Shown piece by piece: positions 14,423-26,400 of a DNA stretch of 64,000 bases (positions are counted from its first letter, which is position 1; the number at the start of each line of letters is the position of its first letter). Below the pieces are notes generated by a model. It saw only the letters and a list, made by a program, of their open reading frames with translations. It ran no database searches and was not told the origin of the DNA. The position numbers were made by a program, and so were the translations under genes. The stretch comes from Clavelina lepadiformis (taxonomy: Eukaryota; Chordata; Ascidiacea; Aplousobranchia; Clavelinidae), in assembly GCF_947623445.1 (NCBI RefSeq), contig NC_135246.1:18645856-18709855 (forward strand), read 5' to 3'.

Positions 14423-17400
14423 TCAAAGAGCGAGAAAGTCATCCTTTCGCCTGTGGTACTCATCCAAGCGAAGTTTAGAATATCTATACAATAAGATGGG
14501 AGACCGTTGTAAGAAAATGCATACAAGCAAATAAACAGAGATAAAAATCACGAAAATTAATAACCGAAAGAAACAGATTAAATCTTGATGAAAATACACA
14601 ATGAATATTATGACAACGCAGAACTCACTCTTTATAATCAAAATCAATTGTTGAATATTTTGCTTGCACCAGCGCCCAAATTCCCCAGCTCAGATGAGAA
14701 GCCTAGAAAATATTTGCTCATTCTCAGTGCAACATCAACCATTAACAGTGACGTGGTACTGTGGTGTTGGAAACTTTATCATAAGACCGAAAGTCATTAT
14801 GTGATTCCTCATTGCTCATGCACTGGCTTTTGAGGGAATCAGCATAAGTCGAATTTAACTGACGCATTTTTAACATTCATTTTTTATTAGGTTTTTGAAG
14901 TTTAGCCCAAACCACAGAAAAACAAAAGTGTTTAATATCCTACTCAAGGACCTTACTCAAATGTGATAGCAGCAGCACCACCAAGTTTCCAAAGTGTGCT
15001 CTTTAATTATATGCATAGTGCTCTATCCCTTACAGAAACAGGCTAACAATAAAAAATTAAAAAAGGTTTTCTTCAAAACACAACCCGCCCGTCCAATCAA
15101 ACATACTTGGGCAAAGTTGAACAGAAAACGTCAACATCCTTACCAGTGCAAATTTGTTCACTTGCTTATAAAGAATATCAACTTTATCGTCCATTTGACT
15201 TGTGTCTGTGCATCCATCAGGAAAGTTATATTGATACCAAGCATGAAGGTAATGTCTCAACCACTTCAATTGAAAGTCTTTGCCAGGGTACAAGTTGTAA
15301 TCAACGTCATCGATGCCTGGATAACCATAAAATACCGGCTCAAAAATTCACAATTAATTTTCATGGGAATCTTTCACATACACAGAAAACTTTTACTTAT
15401 GGGATTTGTGAGGTTTCATGTTACAATAAAATAAATGAAAGTTTTAGTATCCTTTACATGTAAAGTGCCAAGGTCTATTTCTACAAGCCCTTTCTGCAAT
15501 TTAGACGCTTTTATTCATTGATTACATTCGAATCTCCTCAATGCGACCGCCCGAAAAGCAAAGTAATAACATTTCAACAAATGATGGTAAAATATTGGAA
15601 GCAATTTTCCTCTAAATATTAGCTGTACATGTTCGCAGAGCGAACTTTTGTTATTTCGCTGTTTTTGATCTGCTGCCATGAGTGTATGCTTAACAATAGT
15701 TTATTATTCTAAAAAATTCAAATTTCTGAAGGATTTATTTAACTAGCATTTCTGCGCTCCTAAATTGTCTGTGTACAAATCATGCAAGACTCCTACGCTA
15801 GGGCACAGCTAAGAGGTAGCAAGATTTATAAGCAAACATCATTAGATGTCTGCATAGTTTCATACCTGCAAACTCACAGAAGTGATTTCCAATATCATAG
15901 GCTTGATAGTTGAACCCGGCGTATTCATAATCTATAAAACTTATCTTCTCTAAAAAAGTTTACATATACAAGTTACAAGCACAATTATTAATTGTGATTA
16001 ATTGTTAGTTAAAAAAAGAACTACGGTATCATAAGACACAATATAAAAATAACACCCATTTGAAAACTACTACAGATTATTTCCTACCTGCGTGTTCGTT
16101 ATAAATGACGTTATGCAGAAGGATGTCATTGTGACAGAATACGATTGGTGAATTTAGGTTCGTTAGACAACTTTCCAACTCGTCAACTTCTTTCCTTAAA
16201 ACTTGGTCCTCATTCTTTCTTGCTACAGTCAAACCACCGTCAATAATGCTGGAGACAAAATCGAAAAGGATGAAACGTGCATGCACAATAGAACATCTTA
16301 TGGCACTCAACAAACATGGAAATTCCAAACCTATCGGAAGCAAAAGCAATGGCCAGGAATTTCCTCATCAAAGGAAACGCGGTTGGTTTCGGAGGTGGAT
16401 CCGCTTTTGTGGGAATTGAATGAACCCGTGCCAACTCCCCAGCTAAAAGTCTGAAAAATTTAGGATAAAAATCAACAACTCATGAGCATCCAAACAAAAA
16501 TGTAACGCCACTCCACTAGATGAAGAGCGACAGTAGTATGCGTACTTGTACACAGAAGGCAGTCTTACAGTTTGACAAGTCAAAGTAATCCCCTTAATAA
16601 ATTCATAACAAAGTCCATTGTTAAAAACACAGTAGAGAGATGGGGCACATCCATATTGTCTCAAAAGGCTGAAAGATTTTACCTTTAATCATGCATTGGA
16701 AGAAAACATAAAACACATGATTACCTCAAGTAAACTGATGACATCACAAAGATCAGACAATAACAAGGTTATAGTTAAGTGTTTATTCATAGTTTAGCAC
16801 GGAAACTGATACATGTGCAATAAAACTCAAGTGGTTGAAGATTTTAAACTGCTATTGAAATTCTCTACATAGTCACCTCTTCTTCGCGGTCTAAAAATAT
16901 CTCCGTTCCATTGCCGTTCACTCGAACAAGGATGATTTCTCCCTTATTATTTTTGTAGTGAAAACCGAACATCTTATTTGTGATTCCATTTGAAAACACC
17001 TTAATTATATATTTAATAATGATTTAATGAACAAAAATCGCTTTCCTGAAGGTTGCCTATCTGGCCATTTATTCCATGGCAGCTGACTTTACCAACCTAA
17101 GATATTCACGGGCATACATGAACTTCATTGATGACCATCGCAAACATGCATAGTGCATATAAATTATTTAGCAGTATTAAATATATATATTATTGCTATC
17201 TTAAGATTAGGAAAGAGGCACCAATAAATACCAGTAGCCACAGTTTAAACTTCAAAGTGCAAAAACACCAAATTGAGAAACCAACAATATTGTGACTTGA
17301 AAGCCATTAAGTAACGACCAATCAGTCTCTTTATAACATAAATTTACTCTATAACAAAGCATTGACATCAACATGAATATCATTTAATACATTTTAAATC

Positions 17401-17815
17401 ATTTACTACATACTGTAGTAATAGATTTTATTCGGTGAATTTAGGTTGAAGATAATGTAGCTTTCAAGGTAACACATTAGGTTGGAAACACACGTAACTT
17501 TAACTTCAATATAGTCAGGTATAAAATAAATGCCATTTCCATTGAGCATACATTAGCAATATGGCGTAGCAAGTATATTCATCTTCATATCTACTGACTG
17601 ATTGTTCAAAAAATGTTTCTTGGCCTACATGTCCACTGATACAATCATTGAAGCTATAAAAAATAACCACGCCAGATGTTGTAATTCGATTGAAATACCT
17701 GGGTTTTTATGCCACTCTCTTCCCAGTTAGGCCGAACAAGCTTTAATATACCTTTAGCTCCATCTAATGCATTTTCTAGATCCACAAATACCTCTGATTT
17801 AATGTAAGACTGCAT
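14423..17815 (-). CDS. ETNK: Ethanolamine kinase (choline/ethanolamine kinase family)
   Basis: Nine exons: 17815-17699, 16999-16877, 16682-16546, 16450-16331, 16248-16088, 15949-15866, 15316-15144, 14702-14629, 14483-14423. All phases agree and give 349 residues, a normal length. The enzyme phosphorylates ethanolamine with ATP, the first step of the CDP-ethanolamine route to phosphatidylethanolamine, in the cytosol. Diagnostic stretches in order: FSNGITNKMFG (ATP-binding loop), LVRVNGNGTEIFLDRE, GCAPSLYCVFNNGLCYEF, the Brenner motif FCHNDILLHNVIYNE with catalytic Asp and Asn, the metal-binding region ISFIDYEYAGFNYQAYDIGN, then VNKFALASHLSWGIWALVQA and the C-terminal RLDEYHRRKDDFLAL. It fits ETNK better than choline kinase because of the HFxEFAG and QAKYSTIDFDY patterns. 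It is complete and looks functional. Confidence 0.95.
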
Positions 17816-18607
17816 TTTTCACCGCTCTACTTGTAAAAAGGTCTAGTGCAAAGAAAAATTTAACAAACAGATTAAATATTTAAACAATGTCCAAACAATC
17901 TCAGGGTAGAAGCTATTTAATGAATCCACTATAGGCCCAACTGATTTCGGATAAATTAAGTGGTTAAGTAATAATAGTACAGCAAAAATATGACGGAAAT
18001 TTACAGTCAGTGTCAGAAATAGGTAAATATATACTGGTTAATTAATTTATCGTTAAATTATGCCATTATGCTAGACTAATTCTGTAGATAACAATAAGAT
18101 TTGTTCGTAGATCATAGTGGGCATGCAAACACTGACACAGAGTTTCTGTCCGACCCAAAAAACTTGCAAGACAAGAGGTTGACTCATATGATAACGAGAT
18201 TCTTAGTTCAGACAAAATTATTGTTTGTTCTCATTCAAAAATTTTATCAAATCAAACCAAACTCAGTTGGTTGTAAATACAGCTTTATACAAGTATATAT
18301 TATTTATTTGGGGATTCATTACCTTACATTCATTGTACTGCATGAAAATATATATTTAGAAAAAGCATAAAACCCTTGCTCAAAGGCGATGTCTAGCTTT
18401 TTGTTTTATAATCCGACAACGACAAGAAGACAAAAGTAACAACAAAAATACTTCTGTAAACTCTTTTACCACCAATTGTTGTTCAACATATATAATAGAC
18501 GACATTAAAAGCAAACGACATTAAACGACATGTAATATTTGAAATATCTATTGCACAATGCTAATTATTTTAAGAGTCTTTTTTATTCTGAAATTTTGTC
18601 ACAGGGC
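17816..18607. other. Intergenic between ETNK and BLOC1S2
   Basis: About 790 bp. Holds the ETNK upstream region and the BLOC1S2 3' side, both transcribed leftward. A plus-strand frame at 18101-18370 has no recognisable relation. No repeat seen. Confidence 0.5.
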
Positions 18608-19144
18608 TTACAGTCTGTCTGCTTGTTTTAATCTCTCCTCAAGTTTTTTGGAATAAATGTCCAATTTATAAGCTGCTTGTTCTAAGGCTAACACACTTTC
18701 TTCTATTTGGTCGATTTGATCCAAGTAGGGCTGCAAGTCTGAAAATTTTTGGTTTACTTCATGTAGATTATCTCCAACATTCTTTGCAATTTTGAGCATC
18801 ACTTCGTATTTCGAAGCTGTTGCCACGTTCATCTGTTTAAGGAGCTCGTAATCCTCTATTGTTGCATCAGCTTCTCCATTTAAGTAAAGTGCAAGTTTAG
18901 TAAACATATCTTCACAAAGGGAATTTAAGGTACTATTTGCTTCTGCCGCGTTTGGTTCCTTCAGTTCTGATATGCTATTCGAGCTGGCTTCTTCAAATAT
19001 GTCACTTTCGCTGTTTGTTTCTTTAGAAATGGAGTCAGCATTCTCGTCACAGGTTCCCACCTTCTTTGTCATGTCCACATCTTCTCCTTTAGAATACGCT
19101 TTAACAACTTCCTCAGCTTGTCTCTCATTGGAAGAGTCATCCAT
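18608..19144 (-). CDS. BLOC1S2: Biogenesis of lysosome-related organelles complex 1 subunit 2
   Basis: Single uninterrupted frame of 178 codons from ATG at 19144. BLOC1S2 is a small coiled-coil subunit shared by BLOC-1 and BORC, acting in endosome-lysosome sorting and lysosome positioning. The family core is unmistakable: LCEDMFTKLALYLNGE, TIEDYELLKQMN, FSDLQPYLDQIDQIEESV and LEQAAYKLDIYSKKLEERL. The first 75 residues are acidic, low in complexity and longer than in the human protein. The second half is predicted helical, with the usual coiled-coil spacing. The frame has no intron, and the gene stands head to head with PTCD1. Confidence 0.95.
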   Translation of the reverse strand: MDDSSNERQAEEVVKAYSKGEDVDMTKKVGTCDENADSISKETNSESDIFEEASSNSISELKEPNAAEANSTLNSLCEDMFTKLALYLNGEADATIEDYELLKQMNVATASKYEVMLKIAKNVGDNLHEVNQKFSDLQPYLDQIDQIEESVLALEQAAYKLDIYSKKLEERLKQADRL

Positions 19145-20254
19145 GTTTCTTTGCTACTAATATAAACTATCTGGTAAGCTTTGCAGTTTTCAAAGTGTTC
19201 CTTATAGCAAGCTGAAACTAAAAGGACAAAGGAGTGCAACTATCACTGGATGAGAATGGAAAAACAGCACACAACTCAGCCTAATAATTTGTACCGGTAT
19301 GTTAAGGCACATGAGCAACAGGAAAATAAATCCACATGATCATTAAAACCTTGCAATAAACCGCAACTGAACATGAGCTACCGTTAGTGTATTTTATAGC
19401 TTTTCTTGTTGCGAAGATGACGAGCAATTTAATATGGTAAGGAAAAATAGCGCTGAAAAATTTCCTTACACTAACAACTAAAGCCTTTTAAAAAAATATA
19501 TTTACAATTTTTTGTTTCGGGGATTCCCCTTTGATCGTTTTCTGATAAAAACTTGATAGCTTGCTTTTCACGATTTCTTTCTATAAAACTTTAAAAAAAT
19601 ACTGTAGGCTTATTTCCATGCAGTCATGATACTGCACCAGCGCCAAGCCTGAAGTTTTGCTTCAAAGTGCTGACGGCTGACTCTAAATTTTACTTTTTTA
19701 CATCATATTACTGAAATGCCATTTTTGGGTCTAGTCACTCTAGTGTAGATGTGCACAACCACAGGATACATTTGTATACTAGACCCAAGCTACTCAAGTT
19801 GTGACGTCATTTGGTTGTACACTTCTGCACTAAAAGCCACTTTTTTTCTTGAGGCTCTGCCAAATTTTCATGTCTTATTTACAGTATTTATATCGTTGTT
19901 GCAAATTTATTTGTAACCACATGTGTCAGCACAATATTTTTCCTTCCACAAATGCTCATATGAAAAACAATATTGAGCTTGCAAATGACAAACTCTGCAG
20001 TCTTGTTATATGGGCTAGGCTTTGTGTTAAGTTGGAAGGGTATCGTATACTTTCTTAACTTCTTTGATTAAGATTGCAGCAACTAAGCTAGGCAACTTGG
20101 CAATTTTTATTTTGTACTTTATCACCCAATAGGCTACCTTTCAGTGTGGTACTTCAAGTACATCGCTAAAAATAGGTTATCACGTATCAGGTTTATTCCA
20201 AGATTTTTTTCGTTTTAACTGTATGACAAATATATTGCAGTGCATCAAGAGGAA
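19145..20254. promoter_or_regulatory. Divergent promoter region BLOC1S2 / PTCD1
   Basis: About 1.1 kb between two start codons facing apart. A splice-acceptor-like TATATTGCAG (20231-20240) sits 14 nt before the PTCD1 ATG. It could be the 3' end of a 5'-UTR intron or a spliced-leader trans-splice acceptor; no matching donor for a cis intron was identified. No coding frame with family resemblance. Confidence 0.4.
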
Positions 20255-22204
20255 ATGATTAGATGCTCTAAACTTTGTGTTACGTATCTGGCAGGTAGTG
20301 TGCATCACCGATGTATTCACAAGCAACCAATTTTAAGGACTTGGGCTTGCCACACTCTTTTTCAACAGCATGAGAATAGGTCAATAGTAAAGCTATTGGC
20401 TGTTCATTTTGGAACAGAGCCAATTAAAAGCACCCAGTTAAGTGCCCTTGGAGTGGATTTGAACCCCAATGACACATTCGGACTCATCGCCAATCAGCAT
20501 AATATCAAGGTGTTTAGTCATCCTCAAGATGACGACACAACAAAATATGTCAAACGTTGTCAAGAAAAATCTGCATTTTGGTATCATGTCCGGTGTAAGA
20601 AACTTGCCAGGCAAGGAAAAATCGATGAATGTGTAAAACTTTTTGAAAAAAATATGTTGGAAGAAGACAAAGTACAGCCGCAAGAGTATAATTTTTCAGT
20701 GGTTATTGGTGCATTGGGAAGGGCTGGTGACGTCAGGAGAGCTCTAAAGATGTTCAAGAAAGCAAAGGAATATGGCCTTACACCTTCATTGCCATGTTAT
20801 ACCGGAATTTTTAATGCATTTTGCAACGCACACAATGGAAAAGATGTGGAAATATTGAGGAGGTTTTATGAAAAGGTTAAAGTAAAGAAAATTCCCCTTA
20901 ATCGTATTTCATACAACGCTCTATTGAAAGCTTACGCAAGTCATACTTCCTTGCAAGAGACAATGAGTGTGTTTCGTGATTCCTTAGCAGCTGGAATCGA
21001 GCCTGACATAATTACTTTTACAAACCTCATATCAGCCTGTGAGAGTGACAAAGAAAATGGATTCCGGCATGCATGCCAGGTGTGGAAGAGAATGATTTGC
21101 TTTGGTTGTTACCCCGCTCCACAAACCTTGGTACAATTGTTAAGGGTGGTTTTGCGATGTAATATTGGTGACCTTGAATTGGCCAACAAAGTTTTGCTGC
21201 AGAACGGTGCAGATGCTACAGACATTCAGGAGATCATGAAGAACAACTTCCGTCAATTTCGATGGTTGAAAGGTCAGGAATCATCTCCAAAGAGCTCCAA
21301 GCCTTTGGAAAATACTTCACCTGACTTGTTGATGTTAACTGCTCTGCCAGCAAGTGATACAAAGGGATTATTGGAGCATGATAAACAAGAAGTTAATATA
21401 AAGAAGAACGATTTGAAAGTCAGCGAGACATCAGGCAATGATGCAGTGGCGGCAGTCGGTAATGTTCCAAGTCTACTACAAACAGGTGCAAAATCAGCGT
21501 TAGTCGCAATAACAGAATGTCCAAAACCTGCAGATCGGTTCAGCCTGATCGGCGGTCTTGATGGAGTGTTGGACATCATGAAGAAATACAAGATTCCAGC
21601 TTCCGCAAAACTCCTCAGTGCAATTGCTCAAGTATTGGGGCAGACTGACGATGAAGAAAACAAGCTTATGACGTACGCGGAAAAATCTGGCGCAAAACTG
21701 GATGTTGATTTCTACAACTGCATCCTTTATAAACGAGCTAAAAGATATTATTATACAGGCTCGCTGGAAGTAATAGAAAGACTCAAGGTAAATGGTTTGG
21801 TTCCGAGTTATAGAACTTGGTGTATTCAAGCTCTTTTATGTCGAAATTACCAAAAAGGACGAGAACTTTTGGAAGGCTTTAAAAAGGAAAATATTGAACC
21901 AGATCTAATACTATTTCACACTTTAATAATTGCTGCTTTGAAGAATCCAAAAAACTTAACCATTCGAGGATATACTGACGTGCGCTCACCTGATTATGAG
22001 TACCTGATTTACATCATCAAACAACTAATGGATTATAAAATAAAGGCAAATGAAGATCTTGTGAGGCTACTTGAGAAAGCTGCCAACTGGCCTGAGGGTT
22101 ACAGCAGGTGGAAGGTCTGCGATCCTAAATTTGAGAAACGATTTTTAAGATTTCGAAGAGCTTATAAACAATGGTTGAACAATGCTGACGTAATTGTAAA
22201 TTGA
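20255..22204 (+). CDS. PTCD1: Pentatricopeptide repeat domain protein 1, mitochondrial
   Basis: One open frame of 649 codons. The frame is open from 20240 but starts there with GTG; the first ATG is 20255, preceded by a TTGCAG acceptor-like site. The N-terminus (MIRCSKLCVTYLAGSVHHRC) is basic and free of acidic residues, as in a mitochondrial presequence. PPR helix pairs run from about residue 150 to 300 (YNFSVVIGALGRAGDVRRAL, SLPCYTGIFNAFC, ISYNALLKAYASH, PDIITFTNLISACESDKENG). A linker rich in Ser, Asn and Lys follows, then the PTCD1-typical region DRFSLIGGLDGVLDIMKKY and DVDFYNCILYKRAK. PTCD1 binds mitochondrial RNAs and acts in 16S rRNA and leucine tRNA handling and in ribosome assembly. 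The coding region has no intron. The length is close to the human protein (700). Confidence 0.9.
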   Translation: MIRCSKLCVTYLAGSVHHRCIHKQPILRTWACHTLFQQHENRSIVKLLAVHFGTEPIKSTQLSALGVDLNPNDTFGLIANQHNIKVFSHPQDDDTTKYVKRCQEKSAFWYHVRCKKLARQGKIDECVKLFEKNMLEEDKVQPQEYNFSVVIGALGRAGDVRRALKMFKKAKEYGLTPSLPCYTGIFNAFCNAHNGKDVEILRRFYEKVKVKKIPLNRISYNALLKAYASHTSLQETMSVFRDSLAAGIEPDIITFTNLISACESDKENGFRHACQVWKRMICFGCYPAPQTLVQLLRVVLRCNIGDLELANKVLLQNGADATDIQEIMKNNFRQFRWLKGQESSPKSSKPLENTSPDLLMLTALPASDTKGLLEHDKQEVNIKKNDLKVSETSGNDAVAAVGNVPSLLQTGAKSALVAITECPKPADRFSLIGGLDGVLDIMKKYKIPASAKLLSAIAQVLGQTDDEENKLMTYAEKSGAKLDVDFYNCILYKRAKRYYYTGSLEVIERLKVNGLVPSYRTWCIQALLCRNYQKGRELLEGFKKENIEPDLILFHTLIIAALKNPKNLTIRGYTDVRSPDYEYLIYIIKQLMDYKIKANEDLVRLLEKAANWPEGYSRWKVCDPKFEKRFLRFRRAYKQWLNNADVIVN

Positions 22205-22231
22205 CTAAACTAGTTACATCCTATCAAAGAG

Positions 22232-22237
22232 AATAAA
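22232..22237 (+). terminator. Poly(A) signal of PTCD1
   Basis: AATAAA lies 28 nt after the stop codon; the paired hairpins follow about 30 nt downstream. Confidence 0.65.
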
Positions 22238-22268
22238 TACAGCTGTGACACAACATTGTGAACTTACA

Positions 22269-22320
22269 GTACTGTGAAATCACAGTACACCTGAAGAAGC
22301 AAGCTTATGCTTGCGAAAGC
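22269..22320 (+). other. Two adjacent perfect hairpins with a CTGAAGA...GAAA core
   Basis: First hairpin: GTACTGTG / AAAT / CACAGTAC (22269-22288). Second: GCAAGC / TTAT / GCTTGC (22299-22314), enclosed by CTGAAGA and GAAA. This resembles the catalytic core of hammerhead ribozymes (CTGANGA, stem II, GAAA), known from Penelope-like elements and retrozymes. I could not find a convincing stem III ending in a cleavage triplet, so ribozyme activity is not claimed. Confidence 0.4.
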
Positions 22321-23463
22321 TCGTGTCGAAAAATATAAAGTTAACCTTAAGAGTGCCAAACTATATCCAGTTTCTTATTTTACTTTAAAATTTGGTTAAC
22401 GCGGGTCAGACAACATCATATAAAACACTGCGATTGTAGTTGTAAGACAACAATTCTCTGTTTTCAATTTGTTTTATTATGTATATATGATGCACATTAA
22501 ATACCTAGGAACTTTTAATTGCCAATCTATTGCATAAATTTATGAAATCACACATTATAACAGTCTCATATAGGGCATGATGGGACTTTCAGCGAGTACC
22601 ATAAGACCAATACCACCATGAGCATTTTAAACACTACATACTTGCTGCCCATCATAATTACTGCCATTGCTTCAATTATGAAACAGGCTTGAAGTAAATT
22701 CCAGGCTTAACTAAAACTCAATTAAAAATATACAGATCTAGTAATTTCAGCCTTGCAGGTTCGATATGAAATTTCAACGACCGATATAAGGTGTTTCTTA
22801 TTACAAAGTGAACATCATAAAATCTATCGACCAAGTTAAGTAATGGCGCAGTAAAATGTATAAAAGTTGGACTATTTTGACTTGAAAGACTTTAAATGTT
22901 TAAAGCACGACTTAGCTGGGGACATATACAATATAGTCCTGACATGAATTACAACACTACTATAAAGGTCATGCACACAGGAAAATAAAACCATTAAGTA
23001 CGTAACCAGAAGCCAGTGTCGTGGTTGTAATTATTCACATAAAATTTAATGCCCAATTGCCTGAATTTTTATACGGAATCACGAAGAATGTTCGCACATG
23101 AAATATATATGGTGTTAAAAATAAAATACAATTATGTCATAGACAGACATATATCTTGTGCATTTAAAATTAAGTGAGATAAAGTCATACCATTGTAGAA
23201 AAACTGAAACTTGTATAAAACACTTAACAATGTACATGAATAAGGCAGAAATTACCATAAAACTCAAATTAAGTAATTCAGTATACACACCACACATAAT
23301 AGTTGGCCAACCACTAGTTGATTACTTGTAATGGGTGATCAGTTGAATGCTAATGGAAGATATCCATTCAGTTTAACCACACTAAGCGCCATAAGTGAAT
23401 ACGATTAGCCGTTATCTTCAGAAGAGTTTGCACGAAAAGAGATTTTCAAGCGAGAAACACCGA
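22321..23463. other. Intergenic between PTCD1 and the acyl-CoA reductase 3' end
   Basis: About 1.1 kb of AT-rich sequence between convergent genes. Only short frames. Nothing else seen. Confidence 0.5.
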
Positions 23464-26400
23464 TTAAATGGAGATGAAACGCGACAAGAAAGGGATGTTA
23501 AAAATTTGCGACTTTTGCAGTGTGCTGGAGATTGGAAAGAAGTTCAAAAATTTGAACCACAACGACATGAAAAGATGCCAGAGATTCTTGGCGGTGCTCG
23601 TCTGGGAAACGAGAAGTCTCCAAACCAACATGAGAAGTATCCCCTGACTGCAGTAGACGAGTACTCGCAACCTAAATGATAAATATACAAGATGCATACA
23701 AAGTACAAACATGCTCCAATGCCAGTATTTTCAATTATGGTATCGTTTATTTTCTGCCATTGACTATAGGGAGCGACAAGATTGGTGCTAGCCTTGTTAT
23801 AGCAAAACAAAACTAGAAAAACGTTCAAAAACAATAAACGAACAAAAAAAACGGTCAAGACTAGAAACTTGTCGTCAAAATGTAGCAGAGTTCTAATCTT
23901 ACCTCCAGAGACGTCTTCTGGCCGCAGGATATCCTTCTAAATCTTCCTTCATAATGAACTTCTTCACACCTATGGCATACTGCTTCAAGTAGTCGCGGTA
24001 GTTGACTGTGTGTGCAGTTGTGCCAAATACCTGTAAAAGTTCAGATGCTTACAGAACACTGGTGAGTTACTTCACCAAACTAGGTATATAGTCAGATACG
24101 TTATGTTGAATAAACGTAATGCTTATTATTACTGGCATCACCAGAAGGCCATTCATCCTAACATTACCAGATCTGGGAAAAATGCTTTAATTCAAATTAC
24201 ATGGAAATCGCATTATAGCATCCATCTGCATAATCTGTTGTGTGATTATTCCTTTAACGGTCTACGTAAATATTTATTTGTAAGATGTCCTAACCTGATT
24301 TGTCGTCAAAATCAAAGCTTTTTCAAGGGGGCACACATGTTAATTTTACAAGGGTACACTTCCAATGAACCCACATAATACCTTTCTGTCCTCCTCTGAG
24401 AGCTGACCCTGCAATCTTCCCACGTTCTTGGTCTCCCAATTCCAGGTGTTTTGCAGAAACAGTTGAAGGTTGTGCGTGCTTTCATGTATGCGCTGGTTGT
24501 AACGCAGCAGCCTGCGGTGAAACATTGAATCAGGTTGAGCGTGTACTCGTGTAGTGATTGAAAAATAACTGTTAAACGCTTCCTTATGAATGCATATGAC
24601 TTAAAATATCAACTTACTTGGGCTTTTGGCCAAACATAGTAAGACCTGTGTCGAAAATGTATGCGGGAAGATACTGCATTACAAACTGTATCGTTCTGTA
24701 GAGCGTTCTAAGATAAAAGATAAAGCTTGCTTAAATACGACAAAATAGTATTTATTGGCAATAGACTGATCATCTCACAATGTTTTTATCAGCAAGTCGT
24801 TCGAATAAAAAATTGATTATTTAAATACCTAAACTTAAAGGAAATATGATTTTAGCAGCTTTCAAATAAAAATGAGCACAAGTCCCATGAAACCACCACA
24901 TTATACAATCCATGCTAAATCTGATAATATGCAGTAGAACATGGTAGGTTTTTGACGATTTCGGACGTATCAACAATACTTACTTATTTGGAGTTATTTG
25001 AAGAAATGGAATGTGGAACACGTCATTCAAAGGATAGGTGTAGAAAGTGTTTTTCAGTATCCCAACTAAATAATATGAAAAATAACCTCACTACGAAGGC
25101 CTATAAACAGTGTACGTAGCCATAAATTGCCAACTATCATGATCTATGTAGTACAGCGCTTATAACAACTTTGGTATAATTTACCACAGCAACATACTGC
25201 ACCCACCCAAATCGCCGAGAGTGATAGGAATCTTATCTCCAACAACGATGTTGTAAATTGGAATAGATTTACGTCGCTTGTGTATGAGAGTGGAGTCAGC
25301 TTCAGCCAGACAATTCAGAGACTTTGCCGTTGAATTAACCCGGCTCAGTTGGCTCGAGTCTCCATCTAGAAAACAAACACAGCATAACAGGTGGAGAAAG
25401 TTGAAATTACAACACGAGGCATGTAAGCTAAAACATAGACATCTGCCTGGGATAACTTGTAAGCTTGCAGTGTGTAACACAGGCCCAACAAACCCAGGGA
25501 AGTTGTCAAAACTCAAGTTTATAATCTAATCCTGTTCTTAGCAATCCTTCATCATTCCATATTTAAAAAACTGTAGAAAATTTTTAGTTTCAAAGCAATA
25601 TGTTAAGACAATACCTTCATCCATTCCAGACAGTGACGTCATAGACAGGCGTCTGTGCTGCTCATGAGCGACCCCAGTTTTCCAAGCAGCTGCCAGGATG
25701 CAATTGACGACGTATTCTGCCGGGATGACATCTATTTTCACTTCACTCTTTGTCCATAGAGAGTGCAGCATCCCCTTGCCATAAGCAAGCACCAAACCTG
25801 TAGCCCCATGGAGATTAGAAATCCAACCCTATTGAACAAGTTTATCGCATTTGAAAGAAATCGAAAACTGAGCGAAAAATTTCATGAGGTTTTAAGCAAA
25901 TCTTCATTCAAGCAAATTCTTTAATTAAATTAGTTATTGATATTATACTAGAAAAAAACGTCATTAATAATGGTAGCAATGAACAATTGGAAAAATGTAG
26001 GTGCTTCGCTTTCAAATCAAAGTGAAATTAATATATATGTTCATCTATCAGTATCAAAACTAGCATTATCTTTAAGCACAAATGTCATAAATACACAGTT
26101 ATAGATGAAAGTGCAATGTACATACAGGCACAGGGTCACGGTATACGGCACCAATGATACTTGGCCTGACAATGCAAATGGGTAGGCCTTCTCCTTCCTT
26201 CGCGAGCACCTCTTCGGCGAAAGCCTTAGTTAGAGTGTAAGTGTTCGGCCTGCAAAAACATGCGTCGTGCATGACTAAGCGTTAGTAGAGAGCCTTAATG
26301 TGAGAAATGAACTTTTATCTCAAGTTGTTCACTCGTCGCAAATTTCAGTAGACACGCACCTGTCTTTCAGGATATCAGGAGTTAATTTGGTTATCATGTC

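Noticed and set aside
14994-15463. Long plus-strand frames of 146 and 118 codons
   Set aside because: They lie opposite an ethanolamine kinase exon (15316-15144, minus) whose protein match and splice phases are decisive.
21274-21829. Minus-strand frames of over 100 codons inside PTCD1
   Set aside because: Antisense shadows of the PTCD1 coding region, without family resemblance.
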